Positions 8,968 through 17,888 of a stretch of 64,000 nt of DNA are shown here, piece after piece. A program made the translations under genes and the position numbers. Within the stretch, counting starts at the first letter, position 1. Every line of letters begins with the position of its first letter. The stretch comes from Lentzea terrae (GTDB taxonomy: Bacteria > Actinomycetota > Actinomycetes > Mycobacteriales > Pseudonocardiaceae), in assembly GCF_003265345.1 (NCBI RefSeq), contig NZ_QFWW01000006.1, forward strand, positions 117,079 to 181,078, written 5' to 3'. The notes beneath the pieces were generated by a model. That model was not told where the DNA came from. It did not search any database and worked only from the letters and a program-made list of their open reading frames with translations.

Positions 8968-10257
8968 CTAGGCGTCCCTGGCGCAGCGGAAGCCAGCGAA
9001 GATCTGCCTTCTGATCGGGTAGTCCCAGTTGCGGAACGTCGACCGGATCGCGGACTTGTCGGTGCCGAACGAACCGCCGCGCAGCACCTTGTAGTCCGGT
9101 CCGAAGAAGACCTTCGAGTACTCGGGGTACGGGAAGACCTCGAAGCCCGGATAGCCGTGGAAGTCCGTCGAGGTCCACTCCCACACGTCACCGATCAGCT
9201 GGTGCACGCCCGCGGGCGAGGCGCCCTTGGGGTAGGCACCGACCGGCGCCGGCCGCAGGTGCCGCTGACCGAGGTTGGCGTGGATCTCGTCGGGATCCTC
9301 GTCGCCCCACGGATAACGGCGCGACTGCCCGGTCTCGGCGTCGTAGCGGGCGGCCTTCTCCCACTCCTGCTCCGTAGGCAGTCGCTTGCCGGCCCAGGTC
9401 GCGTACGCCTGGGCCTCGTGGAAGCACACGTGCACCACGGGTTCGTCCGGCACGATCGGCTCGGTGACACCGAACGCGGTGCGGCTGAACGAGTTCCCCT
9501 CGCGGTGCCAGAACCGCGGCGCGACGAGTTTCGCCGTCGTCCGGTGCTGCCAGCCCTCATCTGTCCACAGGCGACGGTCGTCGTAGCCGCCGGCCAGGAC
9601 GAACTCGGCGAACTCGCCGTTCGTGACCGGGGTGGTGTCGATGAAGAACGGGTCGACGTGGACGGTGTGCGCCGGCCGTTCGTTGTCGAGCGCCCACGGT
9701 TCGTCCGAGGTGCCCATTTCGAACGGACCGCCCGGGATGAACGCTTCCGTTGCGGGCACGAGGTTTCCGGTCGGCGGTGGCGGCGCCTGCAGAGCGGGTT
9801 CACCGACCCGCAGCTGGTGCGTGGCGAGCATCGTCTCGTCGTGCTGCTGCTCGTGCTGCACGATCATGCCGAACGCGAAGGCGTTCTCGACGAGCTTGCG
9901 GCCCTCCAGCGGGACCTTCTCCAGCACGTCGAACACCTTGCCGCGCACGTCCCCGACGTACTGGCGCGCTTCCGCCGGGTTGAGCAGCGGTAACTCGGGC
10001 CGCACACTGCGCGAGAACTTGAACGCGTCGTAGTACTCGTCGATGTCGCTTCTGACCGGCTCGCGACCGCCGACGTCGCGAACGAGCCAGAGCTCTTCCT
10101 GGTTGCCGATGTGCGCCAGGTCCCAGACCAGCGGCGACATCAGTTTCGAGTGCTGCCGGACGAGATCGTGCTCGTCGACGGCATCGGTCAACGCGGTGGA
10201 ACGCGCGCGCGAACGCAACAGTTCCTCCGCCACGTGCTCGCGGAGTTCTTCGGTCAC
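8968..10257 (-). CDS. egtB: Hercynine oxygenase (ergothioneine sulfoxide synthase) EgtB
   Basis: EgtB is a non-haem iron enzyme that joins hercynine to gamma-glutamylcysteine with oxygen, forming the C-S bond of ergothioneine. The 429 residues comprise an N-terminal DinB-like part carrying the iron histidines (DLAHIGNQEE and HEQQHDET) and a C-terminal FGE-sulfatase fold (PGGPFEMGTS, GDVWEWTSTDF, LRGGSFGTD). It uses gamma-glutamylcysteine, the product of the adjacent egtA, with which it overlaps by four bases. Confidence 0.96.
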   Translation of the reverse strand: MTEELREHVAEELLRSRARSTALTDAVDEHDLVRQHSKLMSPLVWDLAHIGNQEELWLVRDVGGREPVRSDIDEYYDAFKFSRSVRPELPLLNPAEARQYVGDVRGKVFDVLEKVPLEGRKLVENAFAFGMIVQHEQQHDETMLATHQLRVGEPALQAPPPPTGNLVPATEAFIPGGPFEMGTSDEPWALDNERPAHTVHVDPFFIDTTPVTNGEFAEFVLAGGYDDRRLWTDEGWQHRTTAKLVAPRFWHREGNSFSRTAFGVTEPIVPDEPVVHVCFHEAQAYATWAGKRLPTEQEWEKAARYDAETGQSRRYPWGDEDPDEIHANLGQRHLRPAPVGAYPKGASPAGVHQLIGDVWEWTSTDFHGYPGFEVFPYPEYSKVFFGPDYKVLRGGSFGTDKSAIRSTFRNWDYPIRRQIFAGFRCARDA

Positions 10258-11453
10258 AGCTTCCCCTCAAGCTCCCGGCTGATGGCGCTGATCTGATCAT
10301 GAGAGAGTCCGGTGCGGTGCAACGACTCAATGCCAAGGGACACAACATCTTTGGCCGCTCTGGCAATGCGTTCGTCCGCCATCCCGTGCCGCGCGGCGAC
10401 GAGCCACCGCCCGGCCGCCCGTTCCGTCGCCGCCAGCACACCGTCCACAACGGACGGGTCGCTGAACAGCGCGACGAGCAGCGCACTCGGCGCGATCCAC
10501 CCGCCAGGCGCGGGTGTGTCGAGGTATCTGATCTCGATGTAGCCGCGCGGTCTCACCGGCGGGAACATCGTCGTGAGGTGGTAGTCGAGGTCGTCGCTGG
10601 TGGGGCTGCGGTCGAGCGCCCCGTCGATCCAGTCGGCGAAGGTGAGTCTTCTGGGCGGAATCCAACTAGGACTCGGCCCGCGCACGACGATCACCGGAGT
10701 GTCGAGCACGCGCTTCGCATAAGCCTGAGCCGGATCGGCGCACACAGCGCTTGGCCTGGTGCGCACGGGATCCGTGCCGTAGAGCGTCCGCATCCGCGCC
10801 GACGCCCAGTCCACGTGCTGCCCACCGACGCTCGGCGAGTTCGCGAACATCGCGATCATCACCGGCCCGAGCTGGTGCACGGCCGCCCACCGGTCCTTGA
10901 GGTGCTTCTCCTCACCGAAGTCGAGGCACACCTGCAGTCCGGCGGTGTTGCACATCATGGCGATGCCGTCGCCGCCGACGCTGCCGAACGCGTGCTCCAT
11001 CGCGGCGTAGCGCGGCACCTGCAGCATGCGCGTGGGACGTCTGTGCTGGTCAGCGCCACGATCGCCGAGCACGAGACCGTGGTCCGCCAACAGTGCGGTG
11101 AGATGATCGATGTCCTGGGCGACCGTCCGGAAGAGGTCCGGGAGGCTGGTGCAGGGAGGAGTGGAGATCTCGACCTGCCCGCCGGGTTCGACGGTCAACG
11201 GTGTGCCGCTCGGTAGCGGCCGCTGGGGGCTGTCCGGAACGAGGGTGGGAGGCGCGTGCTCGCCGAGAGCAGCGGCCAACCGATTCCTGTCTAGCGTCTG
11301 ACCTGGGTCTTCCGCGTGGTGCACGGTCCATTCGAGCTCCACGCCGAACAACCTCGGAGGCCCGTGCTTGAAACAGACCGAGGCCACATACGCCTCGGCC
11401 TCCGCGCGGTCGGCGAACCTCGCCGGCGCGGGTTGGTCACGCAACGCAGTCAC
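10254..11453 (-). CDS. egtA: Glutamate-cysteine ligase EgtA
   Basis: EgtA makes the gamma-glutamylcysteine used by EgtB. The 399-residue protein belongs to the GCS2-type ATP-dependent ligases; GVELEWTVH near the N-terminus and the MCNTAGLQVCLD segment fit the actinobacterial EgtA group. It starts with GTG and is first in the egt operon. The window holds no egtE (the PLP C-S lyase), so the last step must come from elsewhere or another lyase. A perfect palindrome lies about 108 bases upstream. Confidence 0.94.
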   Translation of the reverse strand: MTALRDQPAPARFADRAEAEAYVASVCFKHGPPRLFGVELEWTVHHAEDPGQTLDRNRLAAALGEHAPPTLVPDSPQRPLPSGTPLTVEPGGQVEISTPPCTSLPDLFRTVAQDIDHLTALLADHGLVLGDRGADQHRRPTRMLQVPRYAAMEHAFGSVGGDGIAMMCNTAGLQVCLDFGEEKHLKDRWAAVHQLGPVMIAMFANSPSVGGQHVDWASARMRTLYGTDPVRTRPSAVCADPAQAYAKRVLDTPVIVVRGPSPSWIPPRRLTFADWIDGALDRSPTSDDLDYHLTTMFPPVRPRGYIEIRYLDTPAPGGWIAPSALLVALFSDPSVVDGVLAATERAAGRWLVAARHGMADERIARAAKDVVSLGIESLHRTGLSHDQISAISRELEGKL

Positions 11454-11560
11454 GCTGCCACACTCCCCGTGATCGAATGGCGCACTCGACGCTACACGCG
11501 GGGTCTGACAGTTGCACGTCCTCGAGCGACCGCAAATCCTTACGGATCAACGACGTGCTC

Positions 11561-11578
11561 GTGCGCACGCGTGCGCAC
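11561..11578. repeat. 18-bp perfect palindrome between egtA and the divergent gene
   Basis: The sequence GTGCGCACGCGTGCGCAC is its own reverse complement and consists of two GTGCGCAC octamers around a central CG. It sits in the divergent intergenic space, 108 bases upstream of egtA and 45 bases upstream of the methyltransferase-like gene. It could be an operator for the egt operon. Function is inferred from position only. Confidence 0.5.
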
Positions 11579-11622
11579 ACACGTGTCTTCCTTGGAAAAC
11601 CTCCAACTCATAACGTGAACTC

Positions 11623-12243
11623 ATGGTGACGTGGCGCTTACGAGCGCAAGGTCTGGCCGGTGCTGTTGCCGCAGAAGGCGTCCTGCGCGACTCGGCGTGG
11701 CGCGAGGCCATCGAAACGATTCCGCGGCACGAGTTCGTGCCGCGGTTCTACGTGCAACGGCCGGACGGCAGCTGGGCGGAGACGACCGCCGCGGACGACG
11801 GCTGGCTCGCTGCCGCGTACCGCAACGAGCCGCTCGTCACCGATCCCGTCACGCTGTCCTCTTCGGCCAAGCCCGGCCTCCTGGTGCGGATGCTCGAAGC
11901 ACTCGACGTGCGCGCCGGACACCGGGTGCTGGCGAGCGGCTGCGGCTACCTGGCCGCGCTGCTGGCTCACCGGCTCGGTCCGAACCAGGTGTTCACACAC
12001 GACCTGCACGCGCCGTTCGACCGCATCATCAGGACGTGCTCGGTGCCGACCGTTCCGTGGGCCTGGGCGGAACAGTTGCGCGAAGGAGGTCTCGCGCTCG
12101 TCGACCTCGAGCCGGGCGACCTCGTGCTGCTCACCCGGCACGCCGATCGGCTCGAGGGACCGTTCCTGCGCCGAGGCGGTCCGGCTCGGAACCCGGACCG
12201 CCTCACCGTCACACCCGACGGCCGACACCACATGTGGAACTAG
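11623..12243 (+). CDS. Internally deleted PCMT-like methyltransferase, probably non-functional
   Basis: This 206-residue frame matches the protein-L-isoaspartate-methyltransferase-like family often linked to actinobacterial peptide maturation. It has the early IPRHEFVPRFY segment, a motif I remnant (GHRVLASGCGYLAALLAHRL) and the late FDRIIRTCSVPTVPWAW segment. In family members some 35-60 residues lie between the last two, holding the acidic SAM-ribose contact and motif II. Here only about ten bridge them (NQVFTHDLHAP). The C-terminus is also short, stopping at HHMWN. It therefore looks like an open frame kept after an in-frame deletion. Its stop overlaps the convergent PEBP gene. Confidence 0.6.
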   Translation: MVTWRLRAQGLAGAVAAEGVLRDSAWREAIETIPRHEFVPRFYVQRPDGSWAETTAADDGWLAAAYRNEPLVTDPVTLSSSAKPGLLVRMLEALDVRAGHRVLASGCGYLAALLAHRLGPNQVFTHDLHAPFDRIIRTCSVPTVPWAWAEQLREGGLALVDLEPGDLVLLTRHADRLEGPFLRRGGPARNPDRLTVTPDGRHHMWN

Positions 12244-12803
12244 GGCTTCGCCGTCGAGAATCCGACCAGCTTGGCCTGACCGACCGCCGCCTTCCTGGCC
12301 GCGGCCTCCACATCGGCCACCTTCGAGTTCTTGTTGATCCCCGGCAGGTTCTTCACCTTCAGGGCGTAGAGCGTGAACTCGTACTTGTGCTTCGAGCGCG
12401 GGCACGGGCCGAAGAACTGCTCGTTCACCGAAGCGTTGCCCATGGCGCGCTGGTGGGCGCCCTTGAGCTCGGGCTCGACGAGGTCGTAGCCCTTCTTCAG
12501 ACCCTCGGGCAGTGAGGTGACCGCAGCCGGGATGTCCCAGGCCGCCCAGTGCTTCCCGCCGTTCGCGGTGTCGATGAACAACAGCGCGTAGGACTGGGCG
12601 GGAACGTCGCCGCCGGTCCACGCGAGCGGCGGCGAGATGTCGTTGCCGGCCTTGTGGTCGAACGCGCACGAGTACTTGTCCGGGATGTTGCCGTTGTTCT
12701 TGTAGGCCGTGCTGGTCAGGGCCAGCGGCGCCGGAGCAGCGACCGCAGGAGCCGCCACGGCCAAAGCGGCCAACGAGAGAGCGGCCGCGAAGAATTTACG
12801 CAC
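12240..12803 (-). CDS. Secreted YbhB/YbcL-type PEBP (Raf kinase inhibitor-like) protein
   Basis: This is a 187-residue exported phosphatidylethanolamine-binding-protein fold. The GTG at 12803 is preceded by GGAGG at ideal spacing and gives a clean signal peptide ending near APAVAAP. Family signatures include PPLAWTG, HWAAWDIPA and FGPCP. PEBP proteins bind anionic ligands; the bacterial role is unclear. The same fold recurs as the C-terminal domain of the sugar dehydrogenase at 14508-17465, an unusual local duplication. Confidence 0.9.
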   Translation of the reverse strand: MRKFFAAALSLAALAVAAPAVAAPAPLALTSTAYKNNGNIPDKYSCAFDHKAGNDISPPLAWTGGDVPAQSYALLFIDTANGGKHWAAWDIPAAVTSLPEGLKKGYDLVEPELKGAHQRAMGNASVNEQFFGPCPRSKHKYEFTLYALKVKNLPGINKNSKVADVEAAARKAAVGQAKLVGFSTAKP

Positions 12804-12975
12804 GAAAGAACCTCCAGTTGAACGGGCGGCGGAGGTTTCTGACAAGAGCCATCCGACCACAGATAGCTGACCGATGCAATACGGCGGGTGTGCATTCCTG
12901 TACTACGCTCCGCAATGAGTTCGCGTATCCGCCGCGTGAGCCGCAGCTTTTGAGACGCGTTCACAAGGGAGAACA

Positions 12976-14460
12976 ATGCGGAAATTCCGGATCGGACTCG
13001 TCGCGGCCGCAGGACTAACGTGTGTCAGCACGCCTGCGCAAGCCGCCGAAGACACCTTCATCGTGGTCCTCAGGGAGCACATCCTCACCACCAGCGTGAC
13101 ATCTCAATACGATGTGAGCGTTCGTCACACATATTCATCGGCGCTCAACGGATTCTCCGCGACGATGACTGCGCAGAAAGCCGCGCAACTCGCGAAGGAC
13201 CCGAACGTCGCGATGGTCCAGCGCAACCAAACACACGTCATCAGCGACGAGCAGACCAACGTGCCGACCTGGGGCCTCGACCGGATCGACCAGCGCAGCG
13301 TGCCGCTCGACCAGACCTACTTCTACTCGACCGACGCCAAAGACGTGCACGCGTACGTGATCGACACCGGCATCCGGGCCACGCACCAGACGTACGAGGG
13401 CAGGGTCGGCAACGGGTTCGACTCGATCGACAACGACACCGAGGCGCAGGACTGCCACGGCCACGGCACGCACGTCGCGGGCACGGTCGGCGGCGACAGG
13501 TACGGCGTCGCCAAGAAGGTCAAGCTGCACGGCGTCCGCGTGCTGAACTGCAAGGGCAGTGGCACCACGGAATCCGTCGTCGCGGGCGTCGACTGGGTCA
13601 CGAAGAACGCGGTCAAGCCCGCCGTCGCCAACATGTCGCTGGGCGGTGGACCGGACGCGGTGCTCGACGCGGCAGTCGAGCGGTCGGTCGCGTCCGGCAT
13701 CACGTACGCCATCGCCGCGGGCAACTCCAACCAGGACGCCTGCGGTCACTCCCCCGCCAGCGCGCCGAACGCGATCACCGTCGGCGCCACGAACCGCGAC
13801 GACAGCCGGTCAGCGTTCTCCAACTGGGGCAGGTGCGTCGACGTCTTCGCGCCGGGCTCCGGCATCCTGTCCGCCTTCAACACGAGCGACACCGCCACGC
13901 AGACCGCGTCCGGCACGTCGATGGCCTCGCCGCACGTCGCCGGTGCCGCCGCGCTGTACCTGGCCAAGAACCCCCGAGCGACACCAGGGCAAGTCGCCAA
14001 AGCGCTCACCGAGACCGCGACGCCGGACAAGGTCACCAACCCCGGCCCCGACTCGCCGAACAAGCTGCTCTTCACCGACCACGGCATCACCCCGCCGGCG
14101 CCCGCACCTGGTTGCGGCCGCAAGGTCAACGACGTCGACATCGACATCCCCGACGCGGGCGAGTACGTCGGCACCGCAATCCGGTACGCGGGCTGCGAGG
14201 GCAACGCGCCGACAAAAACGAAGGTCGAGGTGACGATCACGCACACCGCGCAGAGCGACGTGCGGATCGAGCTCGTCGGCCCGAGCGGCAAGTCGTACCT
14301 GCTGAAGGCGCACGGCACGGGCACCAAGTTCCAGCCGTACTACACCGTCGACCTCTCGGCCGAAACCAAGAACGGCACGTGGCAGCTCCTGGTCCGCGAC
14401 CGCGCGGAAGGTGACGTCGGCACGCTGCAGAGCTGGGCGATCACCCTGCCCAAGAAGTGA
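12976..14460 (+). CDS. Secreted S8 subtilisin-like protease with P domain
   Basis: This 494-residue serine protease is made as an exported proenzyme. After a signal peptide (ending near PAQAAE) an inhibitor I9 prodomain covers about residues 25-90. The triad is seen in YVIDTGI (Asp, near 126), GHGTHVAG (His, near 161) and GTSMASPH (Ser, near 312). A proprotein-convertase P domain fills residues 375-494, ending in GTLQSWAITL. The architecture matches aqualysin/proteinase-K-like actinobacterial proteases that degrade external protein. Standalone, followed by a strong terminator. Confidence 0.95.
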   Translation: MRKFRIGLVAAAGLTCVSTPAQAAEDTFIVVLREHILTTSVTSQYDVSVRHTYSSALNGFSATMTAQKAAQLAKDPNVAMVQRNQTHVISDEQTNVPTWGLDRIDQRSVPLDQTYFYSTDAKDVHAYVIDTGIRATHQTYEGRVGNGFDSIDNDTEAQDCHGHGTHVAGTVGGDRYGVAKKVKLHGVRVLNCKGSGTTESVVAGVDWVTKNAVKPAVANMSLGGGPDAVLDAAVERSVASGITYAIAAGNSNQDACGHSPASAPNAITVGATNRDDSRSAFSNWGRCVDVFAPGSGILSAFNTSDTATQTASGTSMASPHVAGAAALYLAKNPRATPGQVAKALTETATPDKVTNPGPDSPNKLLFTDHGITPPAPAPGCGRKVNDVDIDIPDAGEYVGTAIRYAGCEGNAPTKTKVEVTITHTAQSDVRIELVGPSGKSYLLKAHGTGTKFQPYYTVDLSAETKNGTWQLLVRDRAEGDVGTLQSWAITLPKK

Positions 14461-14464
14461 AAGA

Positions 14465-14493
14465 GCGGGGCCTCCGAAAACCGGAGGCCCCGC
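14465..14493. terminator. Bidirectional hairpin terminator
   Basis: Twelve-base perfect arms (GCGGGGCCTCCG and its complement) flank a five-base loop. It sits between the convergent protease and sugar dehydrogenase genes, so it can stop transcription from both sides. There is no long T-run, as is common in actinobacteria. Confidence 0.85.
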
Positions 14494-14507
14494 CCATCAC
14501 AACGAAA

Positions 14508-17465
14508 TCAGGTACGAGCGTTCGAACGTCCGCGCAACACGGTGTTCGCCGTGGACGCGTTCTTGATGGCCGTTTCGATCTGCGCCATCGTGGACGACGA
14601 AGTGATTCCCGGCACCGTCGCTGTGTTCAACGCGTACAAAGTGAACGTGTACGGGTTGGTGGAGCCACCGGGACACGGCCCGAAGTACTTCTGCGAATTC
14701 GCACCCGAGCCCATCGCCTTCTGCTTCGCCCCGCCCTGGCCGGGAACGTTGAAGCCGGCTCCGAGATTCTCCGGCAACGAAGAGGTGGCAGCCGGAATGT
14801 CCCAGATCGCCCAATGCAGCTTGTTGCCGTTGTTCACGCGGTCCGCGAAAACGATGGCGTACGCCTGTGCACCGGTGGACGCACCCCATGCGAACGGCGG
14901 CGACGGGTCCTGACCCGCTGTGCCGTCACCGGCGCAGGTGTACTTGGCGGGGATCATCGCGTCGTCCGCGAACGCCGAGGACGTCAGCTTGAAGCCGCCG
15001 CCACCGCCGCCCGAGTACTGGATGTCGATCAGCAGGACGCGGTCGTTGTTCGCGGTGCCGTCCTTGTCCGTCGACGTGGTCAGCCAGATGTCGCCGTCGT
15101 GGTCGACCTCGACCGTGCGCAGGCGGTTGTAGGTGCTCTGGAAGTACACCTTCTGGTCCACCAACGCGTCGTTCGCGTCGATCCGCAGGCGGTAGACGCG
15201 CTGACCCACCGTCGTGGCCACGAAGATGTGGTCGTTGATGATGGTGATGCCCGACGGCGAGGCCTGCGACGTCGACCAGGTCTTCTTCGGCGCGATGTAG
15301 CCGGCGCAGTTGCCCGAGGTGCCTTCGCAGTGCGGGTAGCCGTAGTTGCCGCCCTTGGTGATCAGGTTGACCTCGTCCTGCGTGGAGTCGCCGAACTCGG
15401 CCGCCCACAGCCGGCCCTTCGAGTCGAAGTCGAGGCCCTGCGGGTTGCGGTGGCCCTTCGACCAGACGGCGTTGCCGAACGGGTTGTCCGACGGGATCGA
15501 GCCGTCGAGGTTGATCCGCAGGATCTTGCCGTTGAGCGAGTTGTTGTTCTGCGGGTGGCTTTCCTTGTTCTGCGCGTCGCCGACGGACACGTACAGCTTG
15601 CCGTCCACCGGGCCGTACCGCAGCCGGCCACCGTTGTGGAAGCGGTTCTTCGCGAGGCCCTGCAACAGGATCTGGTACGAGCTCTGCACGAGTGCGCCGT
15701 TCTCGTACTTGATCCGGATGACGCGGTTGCCCTCGGCCGCCGTGTGGTAGACGTACACCCAGTGATCCGTCGCAAAAGAAGGCGACACTTCGAGGCCGAG
15801 CAGGCCGCCCTCACCGTTCGTGCCGACCGCCTGGCTGATCTTGCCGGCCAGCGTCTTCTGCCCGCTCTTGGTCAGCCGGTAGATGTTGAACGTGTTGCGC
15901 TCGCTGAACAACGCCGAACCGTCCGGCAGGAACACCACGCCCCACGCGACGTCGACACCGGACGCGATCGTGGACACCGCACCGGGGTCGGGCGTGCCGG
16001 TCGGCCCACCGGCGGCCGGAGTCACCTTGATCTCGTTGGACAAACCGGACTGGTTGTTCTTGGCGTCCTTGGCGAGCACCCGGAACGCGTACTCGGTACC
16101 GGCGGTCAGCCCGGCCACGGTCGCCGAGGTGGCGTTGCCGTCGGCGGTCTGCTTGACCGCACCGTTGACGTAGATGTCGTACCCGGTGACGCCCACGTTG
16201 TCCGTGGAGGCGTTCCAGGCGATGTCGACGGAAGTCGCGGTCTTGCCGGTCGACCGCAGGTTGCCGGGCACCGTCGGCGCCTCGGTGTCCGGCGGCGCGG
16301 GCTGGGTGCGGCCGGGCACGTTGTTGGAGGCCTGCGAGACGTTGCCGGCCGCGTCCTTCGCGATGACGGTCCAGTCGTACTCGGTGTCGGGCTGCAGGCC
16401 GGTCACGGTCGCCTGGAGCACGTTGCCGACGCTCGCCATGTGCTGGCCGTGCTGGTAGATGTCGTAGCCGGTGACGCCGACGTTGTCCGTGGCCGCTTCC
16501 CACTTCAGCGACACGGAGTTCTGCGTCGAGGACACGAACTGCAGGTTCTTCGGCGGCGTCGGCGACTCGTTGTCCGGCGGGCCGACCAGCACGGCGGTCA
16601 ACTTGTCCGCGTTCGGGCCACCGTTCGCGGTCGTCGCGGTCGCGCGGATCTTGTTCGGACCGGCCTTCAGCGTCACCTTCGCGGTGCGCGTCTGCCACGT
16701 CGTCCACGCGCCGGTGCCGGGGAACGACACGGTCTGCGCGCCGGCGCCGTCCACGGTCACCGAAACCGGGCGGTCGGTCGTCGTTCCGTTGGCGTAGCGG
16801 AAGGTCAGGTCGTGCTCGCCGCCCTGGTCCGCCGTGATCGTGTACTCGACGTACGAGCCGCTCACGTTGTTGTAGTTGACGAAGCCCGTGCCGGAGAAGC
16901 CCGCGTGGTTGGACTCGACGACGCCCTGCGAGATCGTCGCGCTCTCCGCCTCCTGCTCCAAGGCGGGAACACTGGCGATCTCCTCGACCTCGATGTAGTC
17001 GAGGTTCGGGCCGCCCGTGGCACCGGTGGCCGTCAGCCGGATCGTGTTCGCGCCCGCGTTCAGGTTGACCGTGTTCTCGACGGAGGTCCACGCCGTCCAC
17101 GTGCCGGTGCCCGCGAACGTGCGCTCGTCGACCGCGAGGCTGCCGTTGACGTTCACGTCGACCGGGCGGTCGGTCGTGGTTCCGTTGGCATAGCGGAAGA
17201 CCAGCTTCGCCTGACCCGCCTTCGTCGCGTTCACCGAGAACTCGACGGCGCTCCCGGCCACGTTGTCGAAGTTGACGAAACCTGATCCGGAGAAGCCGGC
17301 GTGGTTCGACTCCACCACGCCCTGGGAGATCGTCGCGCTCTCCGCTTCGTACCTGACCGGCGCCGCGGAAGCGGCCTCAGGTACCGACATCACTGCGATG
17401 GTTGTCGCGAACGCAACACCCACCGTGCCGAACGCGCGTAACGCCCGGCCTCTGCTCGGTGCCAC
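14508..17465 (-). CDS. Secreted PQQ-type sugar dehydrogenase with CBM, FN3 and PEBP domains
   Basis: This 985-residue exported protein has an unusual chain of modules. After the signal peptide (ending near EAASAA) come two similar CBM6/35-like sugar-binding domains (YEAESATISQGVVESNHAGF, then EQEAESATISQGVVESNHAG), two fibronectin type III domains near 300-475, a glucose/sorbosone-dehydrogenase beta-propeller near 490-830 (NGEGGLLGLEVSP, HNGGRLRYGP, GHRNPQGLDF), a glycine linker, and a PEBP domain near 840-980 (WAIWDIPAATSSLPENL). The propeller oxidises sugars with PQQ. The GTG start is chosen because GGGAGG precedes it by seven bases. Domain calls are firm; the joint function is unclear. Confidence 0.9.
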   Translation of the reverse strand: MAPSRGRALRAFGTVGVAFATTIAVMSVPEAASAAPVRYEAESATISQGVVESNHAGFSGSGFVNFDNVAGSAVEFSVNATKAGQAKLVFRYANGTTTDRPVDVNVNGSLAVDERTFAGTGTWTAWTSVENTVNLNAGANTIRLTATGATGGPNLDYIEVEEIASVPALEQEAESATISQGVVESNHAGFSGTGFVNYNNVSGSYVEYTITADQGGEHDLTFRYANGTTTDRPVSVTVDGAGAQTVSFPGTGAWTTWQTRTAKVTLKAGPNKIRATATTANGGPNADKLTAVLVGPPDNESPTPPKNLQFVSSTQNSVSLKWEAATDNVGVTGYDIYQHGQHMASVGNVLQATVTGLQPDTEYDWTVIAKDAAGNVSQASNNVPGRTQPAPPDTEAPTVPGNLRSTGKTATSVDIAWNASTDNVGVTGYDIYVNGAVKQTADGNATSATVAGLTAGTEYAFRVLAKDAKNNQSGLSNEIKVTPAAGGPTGTPDPGAVSTIASGVDVAWGVVFLPDGSALFSERNTFNIYRLTKSGQKTLAGKISQAVGTNGEGGLLGLEVSPSFATDHWVYVYHTAAEGNRVIRIKYENGALVQSSYQILLQGLAKNRFHNGGRLRYGPVDGKLYVSVGDAQNKESHPQNNNSLNGKILRINLDGSIPSDNPFGNAVWSKGHRNPQGLDFDSKGRLWAAEFGDSTQDEVNLITKGGNYGYPHCEGTSGNCAGYIAPKKTWSTSQASPSGITIINDHIFVATTVGQRVYRLRIDANDALVDQKVYFQSTYNRLRTVEVDHDGDIWLTTSTDKDGTANNDRVLLIDIQYSGGGGGGFKLTSSAFADDAMIPAKYTCAGDGTAGQDPSPPFAWGASTGAQAYAIVFADRVNNGNKLHWAIWDIPAATSSLPENLGAGFNVPGQGGAKQKAMGSGANSQKYFGPCPGGSTNPYTFTLYALNTATVPGITSSSTMAQIETAIKNASTANTVLRGRSNART

Positions 17466-17528
17466 TGTTGTGCCTCCCACAAGACGGGTAGGGGGATCAC
17501 TCCATGCGGCGGCGGATTCAGTTTTTGG

Positions 17529-17618
17529 GATAGAAAGTTTCCTATCTGTCGCGCAGATCACACCACCGCGTGACAAGCGCTGTCAACCCTTGCGCGACGT
17601 GCGGGAAAGCGCTTACCC
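17529..17618 (-). promoter_or_regulatory. Cluster of dyads upstream of the sugar dehydrogenase
   Basis: Three dyads lie 64-153 bases upstream of the dehydrogenase start: GATAG-N8-CTATC at 17529-17546, TGACAAGCGCTGTCA at 17571-17585 and GGGAAAGCGCTTACCC at 17603-17618. The last two share an AGCGCT core, as in many LacI-family sugar-responsive operators. Inferred role: carbon-source control of the secreted dehydrogenase. Confidence 0.45.
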
Positions 17619-17637
17619 CAGCTAGTGACCCCGGCCG

Positions 17638-17790
17638 TTACCTGTCCCGGTTCTCCGCCAGTGCGGCGATGAGGTCCGAGACCGTCCGACTGAGCAGCAG
17701 ATCGACCACGTGGACGCCTGTGGACTCACGCCGCTGCCACCCGAGGCGCTCAGCGAGCGCCGACAGCTTGATGATCTCCCGCGTCTCCAT
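17638..17790 (-). CDS. Small hypothetical protein
   Basis: This is a 50-residue frame starting at the internal ATG (METREIIKLSALAERLGWQR). It is helix-rich, charged and has no membrane segment. I do not recognise it. It lies upstream of, and on the same strand as, the sugar dehydrogenase, and its 3' end is close to the AGCGCT dyads. Coding is plausible from composition but not proven. Confidence 0.35.
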   Translation of the reverse strand: METREIIKLSALAERLGWQRRESTGVHVVDLLLSRTVSDLIAALAENRDR

Positions 17791-17888
17791 GGCGGCAGAG
17801 GATATTGGTGCCGGGAGAAACGTCCACGCAGGCCCGGCCGATGATCCACACGAAAGGATCACCCAAGAAGATCACACCGATGGACGTG

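Noticed and set aside
14457..17285. 942-codon open frame antisense to the sugar dehydrogenase
   Set aside because: Low-complexity Arg/Val/Asp-rich translation; the opposite strand has clear domains, a signal peptide and a ribosome-binding site.
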